Of a DNA stretch of 64,000 bases, positions 22,839 to 34,940 are shown piece by piece (the first letter of the stretch is position 1; the number at the start of each line of letters is the position of its first letter). Below the pieces are notes generated by a model that saw nothing but the letters and a program-made list of their open reading frames with translations, was not told the origin of the DNA and did not search any database. Source of the stretch: Xiphias gladius (taxonomy: Eukaryota > Chordata > Actinopteri > Istiophoriformes > Xiphiidae); assembly GCF_016859285.1 (NCBI RefSeq), contig NC_053408.1, forward strand, positions 10,493,213 to 10,557,212, given 5' to 3'. A program made the translations under genes and the position numbers.

Positions 22839-23870
22839 ACTGCACATGTTTCAGAGGCAAACTCACTGACTTCATTGCACCTGGAATTAAAAGCAGCAGT
22901 TATTGAAATGCAACTTCTTACAGTGTTTAAAGTGACTCTGCTGGAGATTGTCAGTGTGTGCTGTATTTTCCCCTTTTAATTCCTGGGCTCTCATATTTGT
23001 CAAACTCCATGCAATTTACATCATTTCTATGCAAAAGCATGTAATTTGTGCATTATCTTGGCTTTACTGAAGTGTGTCTTTAAAAAGAAGCTCCGAGCAG
23101 TGGATTCTAGTATATACTGTATATTTTTTCCAACATCCTCAGAGCAATTTGCAGTTGATAATACCTGTTACCTCCTTGCATGGTAAAGTTGTTTATTCTT
23201 TTTCCTAAGGAAAATGTTTCAAAATCAATGTGTAAGCATTCTACATGAAAACCTGTTGATTGTGCACACAGATACTGTATTTATATGGCAAATAGGTCAG
23301 AGTGGTTGGATGTTTTAATATACTGAGGAACAAAAACGACACATGCTTCACCTTGCATATAGGGAATAGAGTATGTGTTTTTCTCAGTTCAGCATTTTTA
23401 TGTGTGAATTCAAGAGTTTTTTGACCATGAATATCTAATATCCAAACTCCACAAAGCAGTACATAGTACATAAGTTATGATTTCAGTTAAAATTCCATTG
23501 AAAATCTCCTTTTGATGATCTCCAAAAATCCTTCAGAAGATTTCAATCAATTTCTTACTTTTTCCTCATCAAGGCATTAAATATAACATTGGGAAATAGG
23601 TTTAATTGCTTTAAAAGGTGGAAAATTTCTTTCTCAACAATCCACAATTCTATAACCCAACATGGCTGCAGATAAATTAAAAATAAACACATATACACAT
23701 TTAGCTGAAAAGTTGGCACCATGAAATATTTAACACTGTTATTAATTCATGAATTATGAATGCCTCCTGGGATAAAAACATAAACTCATGATACTCAACC
23801 AATATCCAAAGTATTCAGGAACTTTTATTCTTTTCAAATTATTTCTCCTTGGCTGACAAAATAAAGTATG
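22839..23870 (+). other. kcnh4: probable kcnh4 3' untranslated region
   Basis: AT-rich sequence following the stop. Candidate AATAAA signals lie at 23682 and 23860. Which one is used, or whether an earlier variant signal is, cannot be decided from sequence. Confidence 0.4.
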
Positions 23871-25540
23871 CAGAAAATTTCTTAATGTGTCTTCTTACTG
23901 TGGTGTCACACTTATCACAATTTATGTATTTTATTCTGAAAAAGAAACATGTCAGAATTAGTAACATATACTTTGAATGACTGCTTAGGCCGGCATATAG
24001 TTTAATACACTTGTAGTAAAACTCAGCTGAAATATCTTCAGCCCTAAAAAGAACATTTGGTAAAGTCTGGCAGTTTAGTGCAATTTTGGACCAACTGTGA
24101 TTTAAACTCAGAAAGAAATGCGGATGTCCAGATATTTGTGGCAAAGCTTCAGAAAAACTTGAATTCAGTCACTTTACTGTCATTGAACAGGAGATAATAA
24201 GACCTTTTGATGCATTCATCAATATCATGCTATAATTTATGTTGGAAAGGTTGTTGTCGATGATTCTCAAACTCCAAAGTGGTTTTGCAGAAATGTTTTT
24301 GATTAGGACTTTATCTAGTTTATATAACGAGATACAGTCACAAATTTCATAACATGTGAGAGTCAGTTATGGCTGTAGTATAAACATGTTCAAATTTGAG
24401 TGGTATTCACTTGTTAGCAAAAATAGATCAATAAAAAGAATTACAGTCCCAGATAGCAAAATCTCAGTCTACAGTTGTTTAGTTTATGCCACGGATTTTA
24501 GAGAAAATCCGATTATAAGTTAATTTTTAAAAAAAAAGGTAAATAAAAAAGAAGTTAAATTTACATTGAATTAGTTGGAATTTGGGCAACTTGTTTAATC
24601 TTTAAGATGATTGAAATGTTTTTCTCGTCACAAATTTGTCAACTAACAGCAGATGCTATTTTAACGTATATTAGTGCACTGCCTTTTCAAACCCGACAAC
24701 AATCTCAACCTCAGAGGTGGGAAAGGTTGGCTGCATATCAGTACTGCCTCCTTGTTGCTATGCGATTAAAGTATATTATTCTACAGAACCCCTCTCCCCT
24801 AGTCCACCTCTTAATTTGTGAAATCTGTGGGAAGAACAGATCAACACAGGAAGTCCCCAGCAGACTTTCTTAAAAGAAAAGAGGATTTGCTGTTGTTGTT
24901 TCTCTCATTACCCGCTGTGAATTCAATGAGTTTTTGGTGAAGGCTGGTTTATCCTTTTTTTTTTATTTGGGCTGATCTGTGTCTACTCTCAATCCGATTA
25001 TATAAGCAAATGTACAGTATCTTTCATGTATTTGTCAAGAGAAGAACTAGTCTGTGAGGCTGCACAGACAAGAACTCAGGCAGCATTTTCGTCAACATCG
25101 AGATTCCTGATGACAGAAACAGCACTGACTAATGTTAATGTTAATTTAGATGTATATTTTATTCCTGCATTTTCATTTTTTCTTTCAGGGTCTCAGGGCA
25201 CACGCAAGTAAATTCCAGGGAACATTCATGATTCGTGTTTATTTTTGAGTGTCACGCCCACTGGCTCAGTTTCAAGAGGTCAGTTTTAGCTGATCTCTCC
25301 TGTCAACAGTTTGTTTGCTCTCAACAAAAAAAACAAGCACATAAAGTACAGGCTATTGTATTGATTTTGTGAAACAAAAGAAAATGTTCTGTTTTCTCCT
25401 TATAATGGAGTTTGGATGATTATTAATAGTAATGTGTGTTGTTTGTGGGGTTATGGTGTTACTATGTATTGGTTTAATGTTACGCTGGACTGTTCGGGGC
25501 ATTTCCTGGAAATCAGTGTTGCAAGAGTGGCTTTGGCTAG
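23871..25540. other. intergenic, no gene seen
   Basis: AT-rich sequence between kcnh4 and the Ly6-like locus. An antisense 101-codon frame at 23839-24144 has composition typical of chance and no recognisable domain. Confidence 0.5.
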
Positions 25541-25544
25541 GAAA

Positions 25545-25663
25545 GCCAGGTTTCATCAGGGTGTACTGGAAAGGCCAGGTTTCATCAGGGTATGCTGGGA
25601 AGCCAGGTTTCATCAGGGTATGCTGGGAAGCCAGGTTTCATCAGGGTATGCTGGGAAGCCAGG
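25545..25663 (+). repeat. 28-29 bp minisatellite, about 4 units
   Basis: Tandem units starting GCCAGGTTTCATCAGGGT and ending TATGCTGGGAA. The first unit is 29 bases and slightly diverged; the later ones are 28 bases and nearly identical. It lies where the promoter and first exon of the neighbouring decayed Ly6-like copy would be expected from the intact paralogue. Confidence 0.9.
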
Positions 25664-25679
25664 GAACAATGCTCCAGTA

Positions 25680-26052
25680 GGACAATTCATCAGGTGAGGT
25701 ACCTCTAAGTTTTTGAATATGAGGATAATAAAAGTGCTCTGACATTTAATTAGGAAAATGTGGTGTCTGATGTTCACACTTTTACCTTTTTTTTGAAAAG
25801 AGACGGGTGTGCAGTGAAATTGCATTGTGAAAACATGAAGACCGTGTTTCTTGCTCTTTTTGCAGTGTTGGTTGTCAGAGTGAGTTAACCTGCACACCTG
25901 CAGTCACCCACATTTAACTGAAATTTCAGAGTTAGTTTGCTAAAGATGGTGAGCAAGATTTTTTCCTTTTTTCCAGGTGAAGCCTTGAGGTGTTACTGAA
26001 GATCCCTCTGGAGACCTGCTACCGTCCAAATGATGTCTGTGCCAGGGTCCTC
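25680..26052 (+). pseudogene. decayed Ly6/uPAR-like gene copy
   Basis: Tandem paralogue of the intact gene at 27.6-28.3 kb. The ATG at 25835 opens a signal-peptide exon (MKTVFLALFAVLVV), but four bases are missing just before the donor GTGAGT at 25880. The second exon (from about 25977 after TTCCAG) keeps EALRCY and the end GCTGGATCCAGTATGT, but meets a stop after the first cysteine and has lost internal sequence. No convincing third exon was found. Upstream sequence from about 25690 also matches the intact copy, including a donor-like CAG|GTGAGG at 25694. The decay suggests no protein product. Confidence 0.75.
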
Positions 26053-26266
26053 ATTTATGCTGGATCCAGTATGTGCTTCAGCAGAAATCAAATGCAATAA
26101 TCACAATATAGTCAACAGCCATCCAACAATAATAATAATTGCAAAAATTAGAAAACAACACATTTCTTAATGATCCATCATCAGTGCCCGATTTTGAATG
26201 GTCCTGGTCTGTCAAATTCATTTGTGAAGTCAAACATTTTCGTAAAGCATCTCAGTGACTTTACAG

Positions 26267-26267
26267 G

Positions 26268-26300
<33 letters not shown>
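26267..26300 (+). repeat. (ACA)n microsatellite
   Basis: About eleven ACA units in a row. Confidence 0.95.
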
Positions 26301-26334
26301 GTTAATCTTAATGCAGGCCAACATAATAACATAA

Positions 26335-26460
26335 GATGCCCTGGCAAATTCCACCAAAACATAAGAAGAGCCTTAATTTGTTTATAAATAATATTCACAG
26401 TATACATCTAAATGCAGGCTCTTTATTGGTTAAGGTTAAAGTATTGTTTTGCTTATTACG
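26335..26460 (+). repeat. diverged direct repeat, matches 27195-27310
   Basis: Shared pattern AGAGCCTT-ATTTGTTT ... TACATCTA ... GGCTCTTTA-TGG with the segment just upstream of the intact Ly6-like gene. It suggests that the local duplication includes upstream flanking DNA, or that a further unit has been lost. Confidence 0.5.
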
Positions 26461-27381
26461 AGGGGGGGACTGCTGGGCTTCTTTGGTCAAGAGTCCTCAA
26501 CCTAAGATCTCCCGTTTTCAATAATCTCAGGCTGGCGAAAATCGAAGTCATCCAGCATACCTCACACTTCCCTTCTACATGAAAACTTTCTCTTTGTTTA
26601 ATAGGATCTTGAGTTCAGTTTCACAGTTTTAAAACCTCTGTTTTCTATTGTTTTGATTTTTATTCTCTTTCCCCATCATAATTGTGCTTGGCTTATCTGA
26701 TCATCTCGAAATTGGCAGGAGCTTTTCTGCGACGCTGTCAGTGAGTAGACTTTGTGCTAAAAAACTTGTCATCAGACCACCAAACTTAAAGCTACACTTT
26801 TCTTATATTATATTCAATAGAACTACAGAAGGTTGAATTGTAAATCCAATATTAAAAGTGCAATAAAATAAGTTACAGGAATGGATGTGATGTAATGAGT
26901 TCAGTAAAATAGTACATGAATAAGTAAAATTTCACTGCGCTACACAGGGAAGGGGAGAGGAAATGGGACAATGTTGCCAGACTTGATTTTTAAAAATATC
27001 CTAAAAATAACTGCATATTTCATCTGATTGTTTAAATGGCCAACACCAGCTGAGTTTCAGATACTTTGTTGTTTATCTTGGAACATGTCCACATCTATGC
27101 TTGGAGACATGACATACTGAGCTATTTGGGATAATAATATCTGCTAATTTGCAAAGGGGAGAGAGAGAAAGAAAAGACAACAAGTAAACTTTTACCTGTA
27201 TGGATGAAAGAGCCTTCATTTGTTTGCAATAAGGCATAGTCATAGGCACAGAATACATCTAGATTGGGGCTCTTTACTGGGTAGGGTTACAGTAATGTCT
27301 TGCTTAAAAATATCTATATGACATCAAAGGTGAATCTGTTGCATAATGTGTTTTCCACAGTTAATCATCACGAGAAAACCA

Positions 27382-27390
27382 GATAAAAAG
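27382..27390 (+). promoter_or_regulatory. TATA-like box of Ly6-like gene
   Basis: GATAAAAAG lies about 25-30 bases before a likely transcription start near 27410. A probable non-coding first exon follows, ending at 27452. Confidence 0.4.
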
Positions 27391-27404
27391 GAAGCCTGCA
27401 AACT

Positions 27405-27452
27405 GGCAGCAGACATTTGAGGTATCAACGCTCAAGTTGTACAATTTACCAG
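27405..27452 (+). other. probable non-coding first exon of Ly6-like gene
   Basis: Ends in TTTACCAG before a good donor GTAAGA at 27453. The next exon could start at 27559 after TTTTTTCATGAAG, giving a 106-base intron. The donor has a counterpart in the decayed copy at 25694. The start is inferred from the TATA-like box. Confidence 0.4.
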
Positions 27453-27592
27453 GTAAGATATGTTTAAGTTTTTGAATACGTGGATTATAAGAGCGCTCCT
27501 GACAATAGTTTTTTTTTTTAAATCTAGAGTTTGATCTTCTCACACTTTTTTCATGAAGGGACTGGTGTTGGGAGACGTGACAAACTGAAAAC

Positions 27593-27641
27593 ATGAAGCC
27601 CGTGATTCTCACCCTTTTGCTACTGCTGGTTGTCAGCCAGA
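27593..27641 (+). CDS. Ly6-like gene, signal-peptide exon
   Basis: ATG at 27593 in context AAAACATGA, 16 codons plus one base, donor GTGAGT at 27642. Confidence 0.87.
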
Positions 27642-28280
27642 GTGAGTAAACCTGCAAGCCTGCGGTGTGTTTTACCCAAATTTAACTGACATTGCAGAGT
27701 TAGTTCGATTATAAGACGGTGAACAAGATCCATCCACCAAAACACCACCACACAGCCAGCTTTGGGTGGCTCTGCAGCTATACCTGTAAATTGATATATT
27801 GTTTCTGGTGCATGTTTTTTCAGATTAAATAAGCAAATGACAATGATTTGTGGCAGTGAAAACGCAGTGTTCATTTGTATATGATGGTTGAACACGATGT
27901 GGTTTTCCTTTTCCAGCTGAAGCTTTGACGTGTCACTGTGGAGGCCTGCGTCATTGTTCAGGCCGTTTGGAGACCTGCCTTGGTTCAGGCAATGTCTGTG
28001 CCAGCGTTATTTTAAATGCCGGATCCAGTAAGTATAGGCCTTTCATTCAGTGTACTGTTCAGCCAAAAAAAAAAAAAAAAAAAAATCCTGGACAAAGTCA
28101 GATTCATTACTTTCATTGAAAACTTTCAAAAGATGTATAATGATCCATTCTGTCTTTTTCCATATTGTCACAGCTCCCAAATACTTCCAGGGTTGTTATA
28201 AATCTCGTGACTGTGAGTTGTTGAATCATCCGCCGATATCAACTTCCTTTTGCTGCAATACTGATATGTGCAACCGTTAA
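27593..28280 (+). CDS. secreted Ly6/uPAR (three-finger) domain protein, 88 aa
   Basis: Three exons join in frame: 27593-27641, 27917-28027 and 28174-28280, all with GT/AG junctions and both introns in phase 1, typical for Ly6 genes. Residues 1-19 form a signal peptide (MKPVILTLLLLLVVSQ...), probably cut after TEA. The mature part of about 69 residues has ten cysteines (22, 24, 30, 37, 44, 61, 67, 80, 81, 86) and ends in CCNTDMCNR, the LU-domain signature. There is no hydrophobic GPI-attachment tail after it, so the product should be secreted. Ly6 proteins act as ligands, receptor modulators or fertilisation factors; the specific partner is unknown. A polyadenylation signal follows at 28306. 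I do not recognise a named orthologue. Confidence 0.88.
27917..28027 (+). CDS. Ly6-like gene, second exon (first half of LU domain)
   Basis: Acceptor TTTTCCAG ends at 27916; donor GTAAGT at 28028. Encodes TEALTCHCGGLRHCSGRL and onwards to NVCASVILNAGS, with five cysteines. Confidence 0.88.
28174..28280 (+). CDS. Ly6-like gene, third exon with CCxxDxCN motif
   Basis: Acceptor TGTCACAG ends at 28173. Encodes PKYFQGCYKSRDCELLN and STSFCCNTDMCNR, with stop TAA at 28278. Confidence 0.88.
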
Positions 28281-28305
28281 ACGAACGTCATACAACACAT
28301 CCTTC

Positions 28306-28311
28306 AATAAA
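28306..28311 (+). terminator. polyadenylation signal of Ly6-like gene
   Basis: AATAAA 26 bases after the stop codon. It gives a very short 3' untranslated region. Confidence 0.7.
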
Positions 28312-29560
<1,249 letters not shown>

Positions 29561-29630
29561 TGCCAAAGAGGAACGACATCAATATAACTCACAGTTTACG
29601 GGGAGAAGGGAAGATTGTTTTTCGATGCTG
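29561..29630 (+). other. rab5c: rab5c non-coding exon 1 (3' end supported)
   Basis: Ends at TTCGATGCTG before donor GTAAGA at 29631, with no long frame. The matching acceptor is TTTTTCAAG ending at 30884. The left boundary is approximate. Confidence 0.5.
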
Positions 29631-30118
29631 GTAAGAACGCCAGCGTGTTATTTGTTTCCTTTCAGCGTTTTTTTCTTGTTAGCCAATGTTAGCATGGCTG
29701 TTAGCGTTAGCCTCGCAGCTAACTTACTATTGTTTTTTTTGGGGTTTTTTGTCCGGTTACACAGTCAAAGATTTGCAGGTTCGCATGGTTTTATAATCAC
29801 GTTGTTTGGAGCCTGTTGTTATTGTTTTTGTTGTTGTGTTTTAAAGTAAGATTTTAAAAAAATTTAGACTTTGCCTATTAGAACGTGATGTTGACTCCTA
29901 AAAGATGACAGTGTAAAACTGTCAGTCAAAACTTTGAAACATTTTGTTGGGTCTCATAAACACATTTGTACAGTCTGTGTTGTGCAAGCGGTTGCTCATC
30001 TAACTCTTAAAAACTTTTGCTAAATCTCAAAATTATTACAACGGCCGAACCGATGATTTTTTTAAAGGATCTTTTAAAAATGTTCAACTGAAGATTATAA
30101 ACATATCATTTCTGTGCT

Positions 30119-30450
30119 ATAGAGCTGCAGTGATTTGTCGATTAATCAGAAGAAAGTAAATCAGCGATTATTTTGATCGTTTTGTTTTAAGCAAAAATGC
30201 CAAATATTCTGCATTCAGCTTCTCAAATGTGAGAATTTGCTGATTTTCTGTGTCATATTTAATATTTTAAGGTTAAGGGCTGTTGGTCAGACAAGAAAAG
30301 CCCATTGAGGACATCACTTTGGGCTCTGCAAAATTGTGAATGCCATTTTTTCACTGTTTTTAAAACAGTTCTTAGACTAAACAATTAAATGATCAATCAA
30401 GAAAATAATCGGCAAATTAATCAATAATGAAAGCAACTGTTAGCTGCAGG
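30119..30450 (-). repeat. dispersed 'ATTAATCG' teleost repeat, copy 1
   Basis: Begins AGAGCTGCAGTGATTTGTCG and ends near AATCAATAATGAAAGC. Diagnostic phrases include CTTCTCAAATGTGAG and TTGGTCAGACAAGA. Further copies lie at about 51.19, 56.48, 58.13, 60.73 and 62.15 kb. Confidence 0.7.
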
Positions 30451-30777
30451 CCTACTTTACTGCAATTACTAGTTACTTGTTGTATTCTGATGCCAGTATA
30501 TACAGTACATGTGTAATAATAATACATCATTAACCAACATATCGGCATGGCAGATTTATCGGTCTAGCTCTAACCATTATCAGTAGTTTTAATTATTTAG
30601 AAAAGTGACGACCCTGCTGTCATGATAATTGACATTCTGCGTGATTAAATAAAAGCGTTACCAGAAATAATGCCATTATGTATTGAAAACATACTTTAGC
30701 AATAAGAATGTCTATAATGAAATTAAAATAAATAGGCCTGTACCAAATGACTATTTCCATTATCAATTAATTTGCTG

Positions 30778-30826
<49 letters not shown>
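30778..30826. repeat. (ATT)n microsatellite
   Basis: About 16 ATT units. Confidence 0.97.
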
Positions 30827-30827
<1 letters not shown>

Positions 30828-30884
30828 ACTGTGTTACTTTGTGGAATTGTCCTGATAAGTTGATCCATGTTTTTATTTTTCAAG

Positions 30885-31069
30885 GTAAACTGGGTCACTC
30901 CACCTCTGTTCGCCCAATCTGGTTCTTCCCACTAGAAGATTGATCCCTGACCTCGCTCATTAACAGTGCCTGTGTGTCCAGACTCGGCTCCTGCTCTTCA
31001 CACCCTGTTAGCCGGTAACTTCAGCCCCTCTCCGGCCATCTCCATCCATAACAGTCTCTGTCTCCGTCA
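30885..31069 (+). other. rab5c: rab5c 5' untranslated part of exon 2
   Basis: Runs from the inferred acceptor TTTTTCAAG (ends 30884) to the ATG at 31070. No upstream in-frame ATG extends the conserved N-terminus. Confidence 0.5.
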
Positions 31070-31238
31070 ATGGCTGGGCGCGGTGGAGGAGCAACCAGGC
31101 CTAATGGGGCCACAGCAGCAAACAAAATCTGCCAGTTCAAACTGGTGCTGCTGGGGGAGTCGGCAGTGGGCAAGTCCAGCTTAGTGCTGCGGTTTGTCAA
31201 AGGCCAGTTCCATGAATTCCAGGAGAGTACTATTGGAG
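31070..31238 (+). CDS. rab5c: rab5c coding exon 1: N-terminus, P-loop, switch I start
   Basis: ATG in context TCAATGG; codes through [20 protein letters not shown] and ESTIG. Donor GTAGGA at 31239, phase 1. Confidence 0.95.
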
Positions 31239-34200
31239 GTAGGAGACAGAAACATGTTTTTAGGCTTTTGAAAGAATACATTTCGTTAAAAAAATTAATT
31301 TGTGTCTGTCAGTAGGTAGATTGTGTTGTTGTGTGTACGATATGTATCTGTACTAGTGTCAATATAAATACGTGACTTTTCGTACTGATACTAAATGATG
31401 CTTTTGTTGATAACTCGTTTTGATAAATACAAACATATCTTTGTACAAAATGCATTTTCATTTACCAAAATGAGCCCTTAAATATTAAATTAAGTCAAAA
31501 CACAAGCACTTTTACAAGAACTTTGCCTAAATAAATAAATTTAAATTTAAATCAAGAATAATCCATTTAAAGAATAAGTGAATAAGATCACAGTCAATGC
31601 CAGTTTTTGATGCTTGACCTGGGTTATATGACACTATGTTAAAACAATAGTCCTAAAAATGGCTTTTGTATCAAAGTGGCATGTGTGAAAAAGTAATATC
31701 AATATAAAAGTCTTCTTACTAGCCTTTTTGGAAACTTTCTACCGCATGTGGACCTTCAAGTTGAGATTATATTATCACCAATACTTTTCCTAAGGACAAG
31801 AATGAACTTCCATGCTCAAAACAAGTGGCGTGTTTCATTTAATTAACCTCATTTCAGCAGTTCTAAGTGCCACATGTTGGCACAGATATGTTTGTACTGT
31901 AGAGAATGGCATGGAGCTTGTGTTTAACCTTATTTGAAGTGATACACAGCCTTCAAGTGCTTGCTTACTACAAACATGAACAGGATCTTCAAGGGGGATA
32001 GAAACGTGCATCGTCCTAATATTTTATCATTCCACTTATCTTCATTGTCCTGCTGTCCTCAGCTGCCTTCCTCACTCAGACTGTCTGTCTGGACGACACC
32101 ACTGTGAAGTTTGAGATCTGGGACACGGCGGGTCAAGAGCGCTACCACAGCCTGGCTCCAATGTACTACAGAGGAGCACAGGCGGCCATTGTGGTCTACG
32201 ACATTACCAACACAGTAGGTTTCAGCCGCGGGGTAACAATGGGGGACAGAGTCTTATCAATCAGTAGCAATACATTGAACTCAGATGGGTTGTTCTTCAA
32301 GTAGCAGTTTTATAAAGTCTTTTAGTTTTACTTTACCTTAATGTTTTTTCTGTATTTCTGTTTGTCAAATTCATTGTTGACTCTATGGCTACTAAAGAGA
32401 TATTAATAGACAGCTTCATTTTAAAGTTTAAAGACAAAATACGATGATCAGAGGTTAATGGGAATTGTAAGACACTCTACAATTTTAAGGTAATTACATC
32501 TAGTCTAAAATTAGACCTTTGAGTTTTATGAGGTGACGTCTTCAGGTCAGGTCTTAGTTGGTATACTAAGATGTGTACGTGCTGAAAAGTAAAAATGTTC
32601 CATGAAAGTTAAATATAGTTGTCATGTGAATAGGCTGGGTGAGAACAATATCAATTAAGTTTCTTGCCTGATTAGGATACTTTCGTACGAGCAAAAAACT
32701 GGGTGAAGGAACTGCAGAGACAAGCCAGTCCCAACATAGTGATTGCTCTGGCAGGCAACAAGGCAGACATCGCAAACAAGAGAGCTGTAGACCTACAGGT
32801 AAGAAGATGCATAAATATGAATCAGGGTAACAGCAAAATTATTTCAGGTATTTAAAGCCTTGTCCTGAATTTATTATATCATAAAATTGTATTAAACTTC
32901 ACTGTCTTTATAATGTTCTCAGGAGGCACAAGCGTATGCTGATGACAACAGTCTACTCTTCATGGAGACCTCAGCCAAGACTGCCATGAATGTCAATGAA
33001 ATTTTCATGGCTATTGGTGAGTGCGTTATTCTGATGAGTCAAATGTCCCTCTTAGCGACTCCCGCAGATCGATATTTTAGGCAGCGCTTAAGTTTCCCAC
33101 CCTCTTACTTCCGCAGCAAAGTAAAATTACACACAAATTTCAATAAATGAAGGTGATGCGGCATTCCTTACTTGACCTGAATAAAAGAGGTACTGGTTAG
33201 ATGGTTGGATTTTAGTTGCACTTAAAGACACAAGCTGTCAACAGGAGTCTAGAGGGTGTTGTGGGGTAAAACTGCCTAATTTATGCACACAAATTAGAAG
33301 TACTTGCTCTCAAATTAATTAATTTGTGCTCTTGAATTAACATAAAATAACAGCAATTAATAGTTTTTAAAAATTAGCGTATGTTCAAGGGATGTCAAGA
33401 TAACATAGCTTTGTTTAACAGGCAAAATCTAAAGTATACCCACATATCTCTTCAAAATCTAAACAACAACTACATTAAAACCAAGCAGCTCAACAGTTTT
33501 CATTGTTGAACAGTTTTGTTGAACAGTTTTCATCTTAACTGCTCTGCAGTTAAGATTTGAAGTTTTGAAGAGATTTCAGGTAGACACGTTGTTTATTTTG
33601 GAGGCATTAATGTGGTGCTGGCGAATTTGTTTCTGTTTGTTGCCTTACGAAGAAATTACATTAATATAATGAAAATTAATTTGTAGGCACTAGACACTAA
33701 AACACAGCTGCTAGCCTGCTGGTAATACTCTCGGTGCTCCTCACTAACTAACCAGAGTAACCACAACAACCCTTTAACTTCACCTCCTACTGCCACAGTA
33801 ACCTGACATTAGTTTGATTGCAAAAAATGAGTAATTCAATTAATTAATTTGAGAGCTAGATTTGCCTTTTTTTTTAAATTGTTTGCAGGAACGATTTTTT
33901 TCCTATGACACATGCTGGGCTACAAAACTGTCTATTTTTAAATTCAGTGATAGAAGCTCCTATGACTAGTGTAACCCCGTGGTCCCTAACCTTTTTTCCG
34001 CATGACCCCTTTAAAATGGAGCAGCTTGCAGTCTCTTATTATACACTGCATATATCATCTGTGTACAGTTCACTGATATTGATATTAAAATCACTCTTTG
34101 CAGTTCTTCCAAAGAGTGATTTTTACCCCCTCAGTTTGATTCATTTGAATATAGAAAAACACAGAAGAATTTTGTGTAGCAGAGCCATGTATTTTCATTT

Positions 34201-34462
34201 CATTCATCCTCTTAACCATCTTGTTACCCCTTGGGGAGTCCTGCTCCTCATAACTTGTATTTATAGCTAGCTGCAATGCAACTTTGAACTTTTAAATCTT
34301 AACATTTTCGATCCCGTGTCTCTTTTCCCTGTAGCAAAGAAACTACCGAAGAACGATGCTCAGGGTGGAGCTGGACAAGGTGGACGAACCCGGACAGGAG
34401 TGGATCTACAAGAAGCTGCTCCTCAGGGTCGCAGTGGCCAGTGCTGTGGTGGCGGCAATTAG
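31070..34462 (+). CDS. rab5c: Ras-related protein Rab-5C
   Basis: Small GTPase that directs early-endosome fusion and endocytic traffic, acting on plasma membrane, clathrin vesicles and early endosomes. Five coding exons join in frame to 221 residues: 31070-31238, 32063-32214, 32676-32798, 32923-33016, 34335-34462. All GTPase boxes are present: P-loop GESAVGKS (residues 29-36), switch I with ESTIGAAF, WDTAGQE, NKAD and ETSAK. The start [13 protein letters not shown] and the 221-residue length fit Rab5C. The tail ends CCGGGN, with the two cysteines expected to carry geranylgeranyl groups; the Rab5C end I recall is CCSN. It lies downstream of kcnh4 on the same strand, as in mammals. Confidence 0.96.
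31239..32062 (+). other. rab5c: rab5c intron, nothing notable
   Basis: AT-rich intron between coding exons 1 and 2; no repeat was recognised. Confidence 0.6.
32063..32214 (+). CDS. rab5c: rab5c coding exon 2: switch I end, switch II
   Basis: Acceptor TCCTCAG ends at 32062; donor GTAGGT at 32215. Encodes [35 protein letters not shown] and YDITNT. Confidence 0.96.
32215..32675 (+). other. rab5c: rab5c intron, nothing notable
   Basis: Intron between coding exons 2 and 3; no element was recognised. Confidence 0.6.
32676..32798 (+). CDS. rab5c: rab5c coding exon 3: NKAD box
   Basis: Acceptor GATTAG ends at 32675; donor GTAAGA at 32799. Encodes [20 protein letters not shown], then [20 protein letters not shown]. 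Confidence 0.95.
32923..33016 (+). CDS. rab5c: rab5c coding exon 4: ETSAK box
   Basis: Acceptor TTCTCAG ends at 32922; donor GTGAGT at 33017. Encodes [20 protein letters not shown] and [11 protein letters not shown]. Confidence 0.95.
33017..34334 (+). other. rab5c: rab5c last intron with repeat remnants
   Basis: Holds a small hairpin (arms 33532-33542 and 33546-33556, ATCTTAACTGC) and a probable dispersed repeat at 33.97-34.29 kb resembling the GTGGTTCCCAA family. Confidence 0.4.
34335..34462 (+). CDS. rab5c: rab5c coding exon 5: hypervariable tail
   Basis: Acceptor CCTGTAG ends at 34334; stop TAG at 34460-34462. Encodes [17 protein letters not shown], then [20 protein letters not shown] with the terminal N. 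Confidence 0.94.
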
Positions 34463-34837
34463 CAAGTACAAAACAATGAACTTAGTGAGCGAGCCCTGAA
34501 CATTGTTTTAAGAACAGCACGTAGCTAAAACACAGAGAAGCAGGAGAGAGCAGAGCCATTCGCCACTCCTGCACTTAAACTGAGATTACAGATGAGATTA
34601 TCTGGATCCTCTTTGATTAAAGGAACATTTTTATAAAAATAATCATAAGCTAGAGGGAATTACCATATCCCTCACTACTTCTCCTCTGTCTTTCACCCAT
34701 GTATCTTTCTACATCCCTGTTCCCCTTCAACCTCTTTCTCAGTTGATTGAATTCTGTCTTAAATGATCTTTTTTTGAGGGATGATATTGAGGTTGTTTGC
34801 CATTTTCTCTAGTTGTGTGTTTTTATGTTATGTATGT

Positions 34838-34901
34838 GTATGTGTGTATATAGTGTGTGTGTGTGTGTGTGTATTATATATGTTTATATATATATATATA
34901 T

Positions 34902-34940
<39 letters not shown>

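Larger units (their letters stand above)
29631..30884 (+). other. rab5c: rab5c intron 1
   Basis: Holds a dispersed repeat (30119-30450) and an ATT microsatellite (30778-30826). An open frame at 29625-29849 is chance. Confidence 0.5.
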
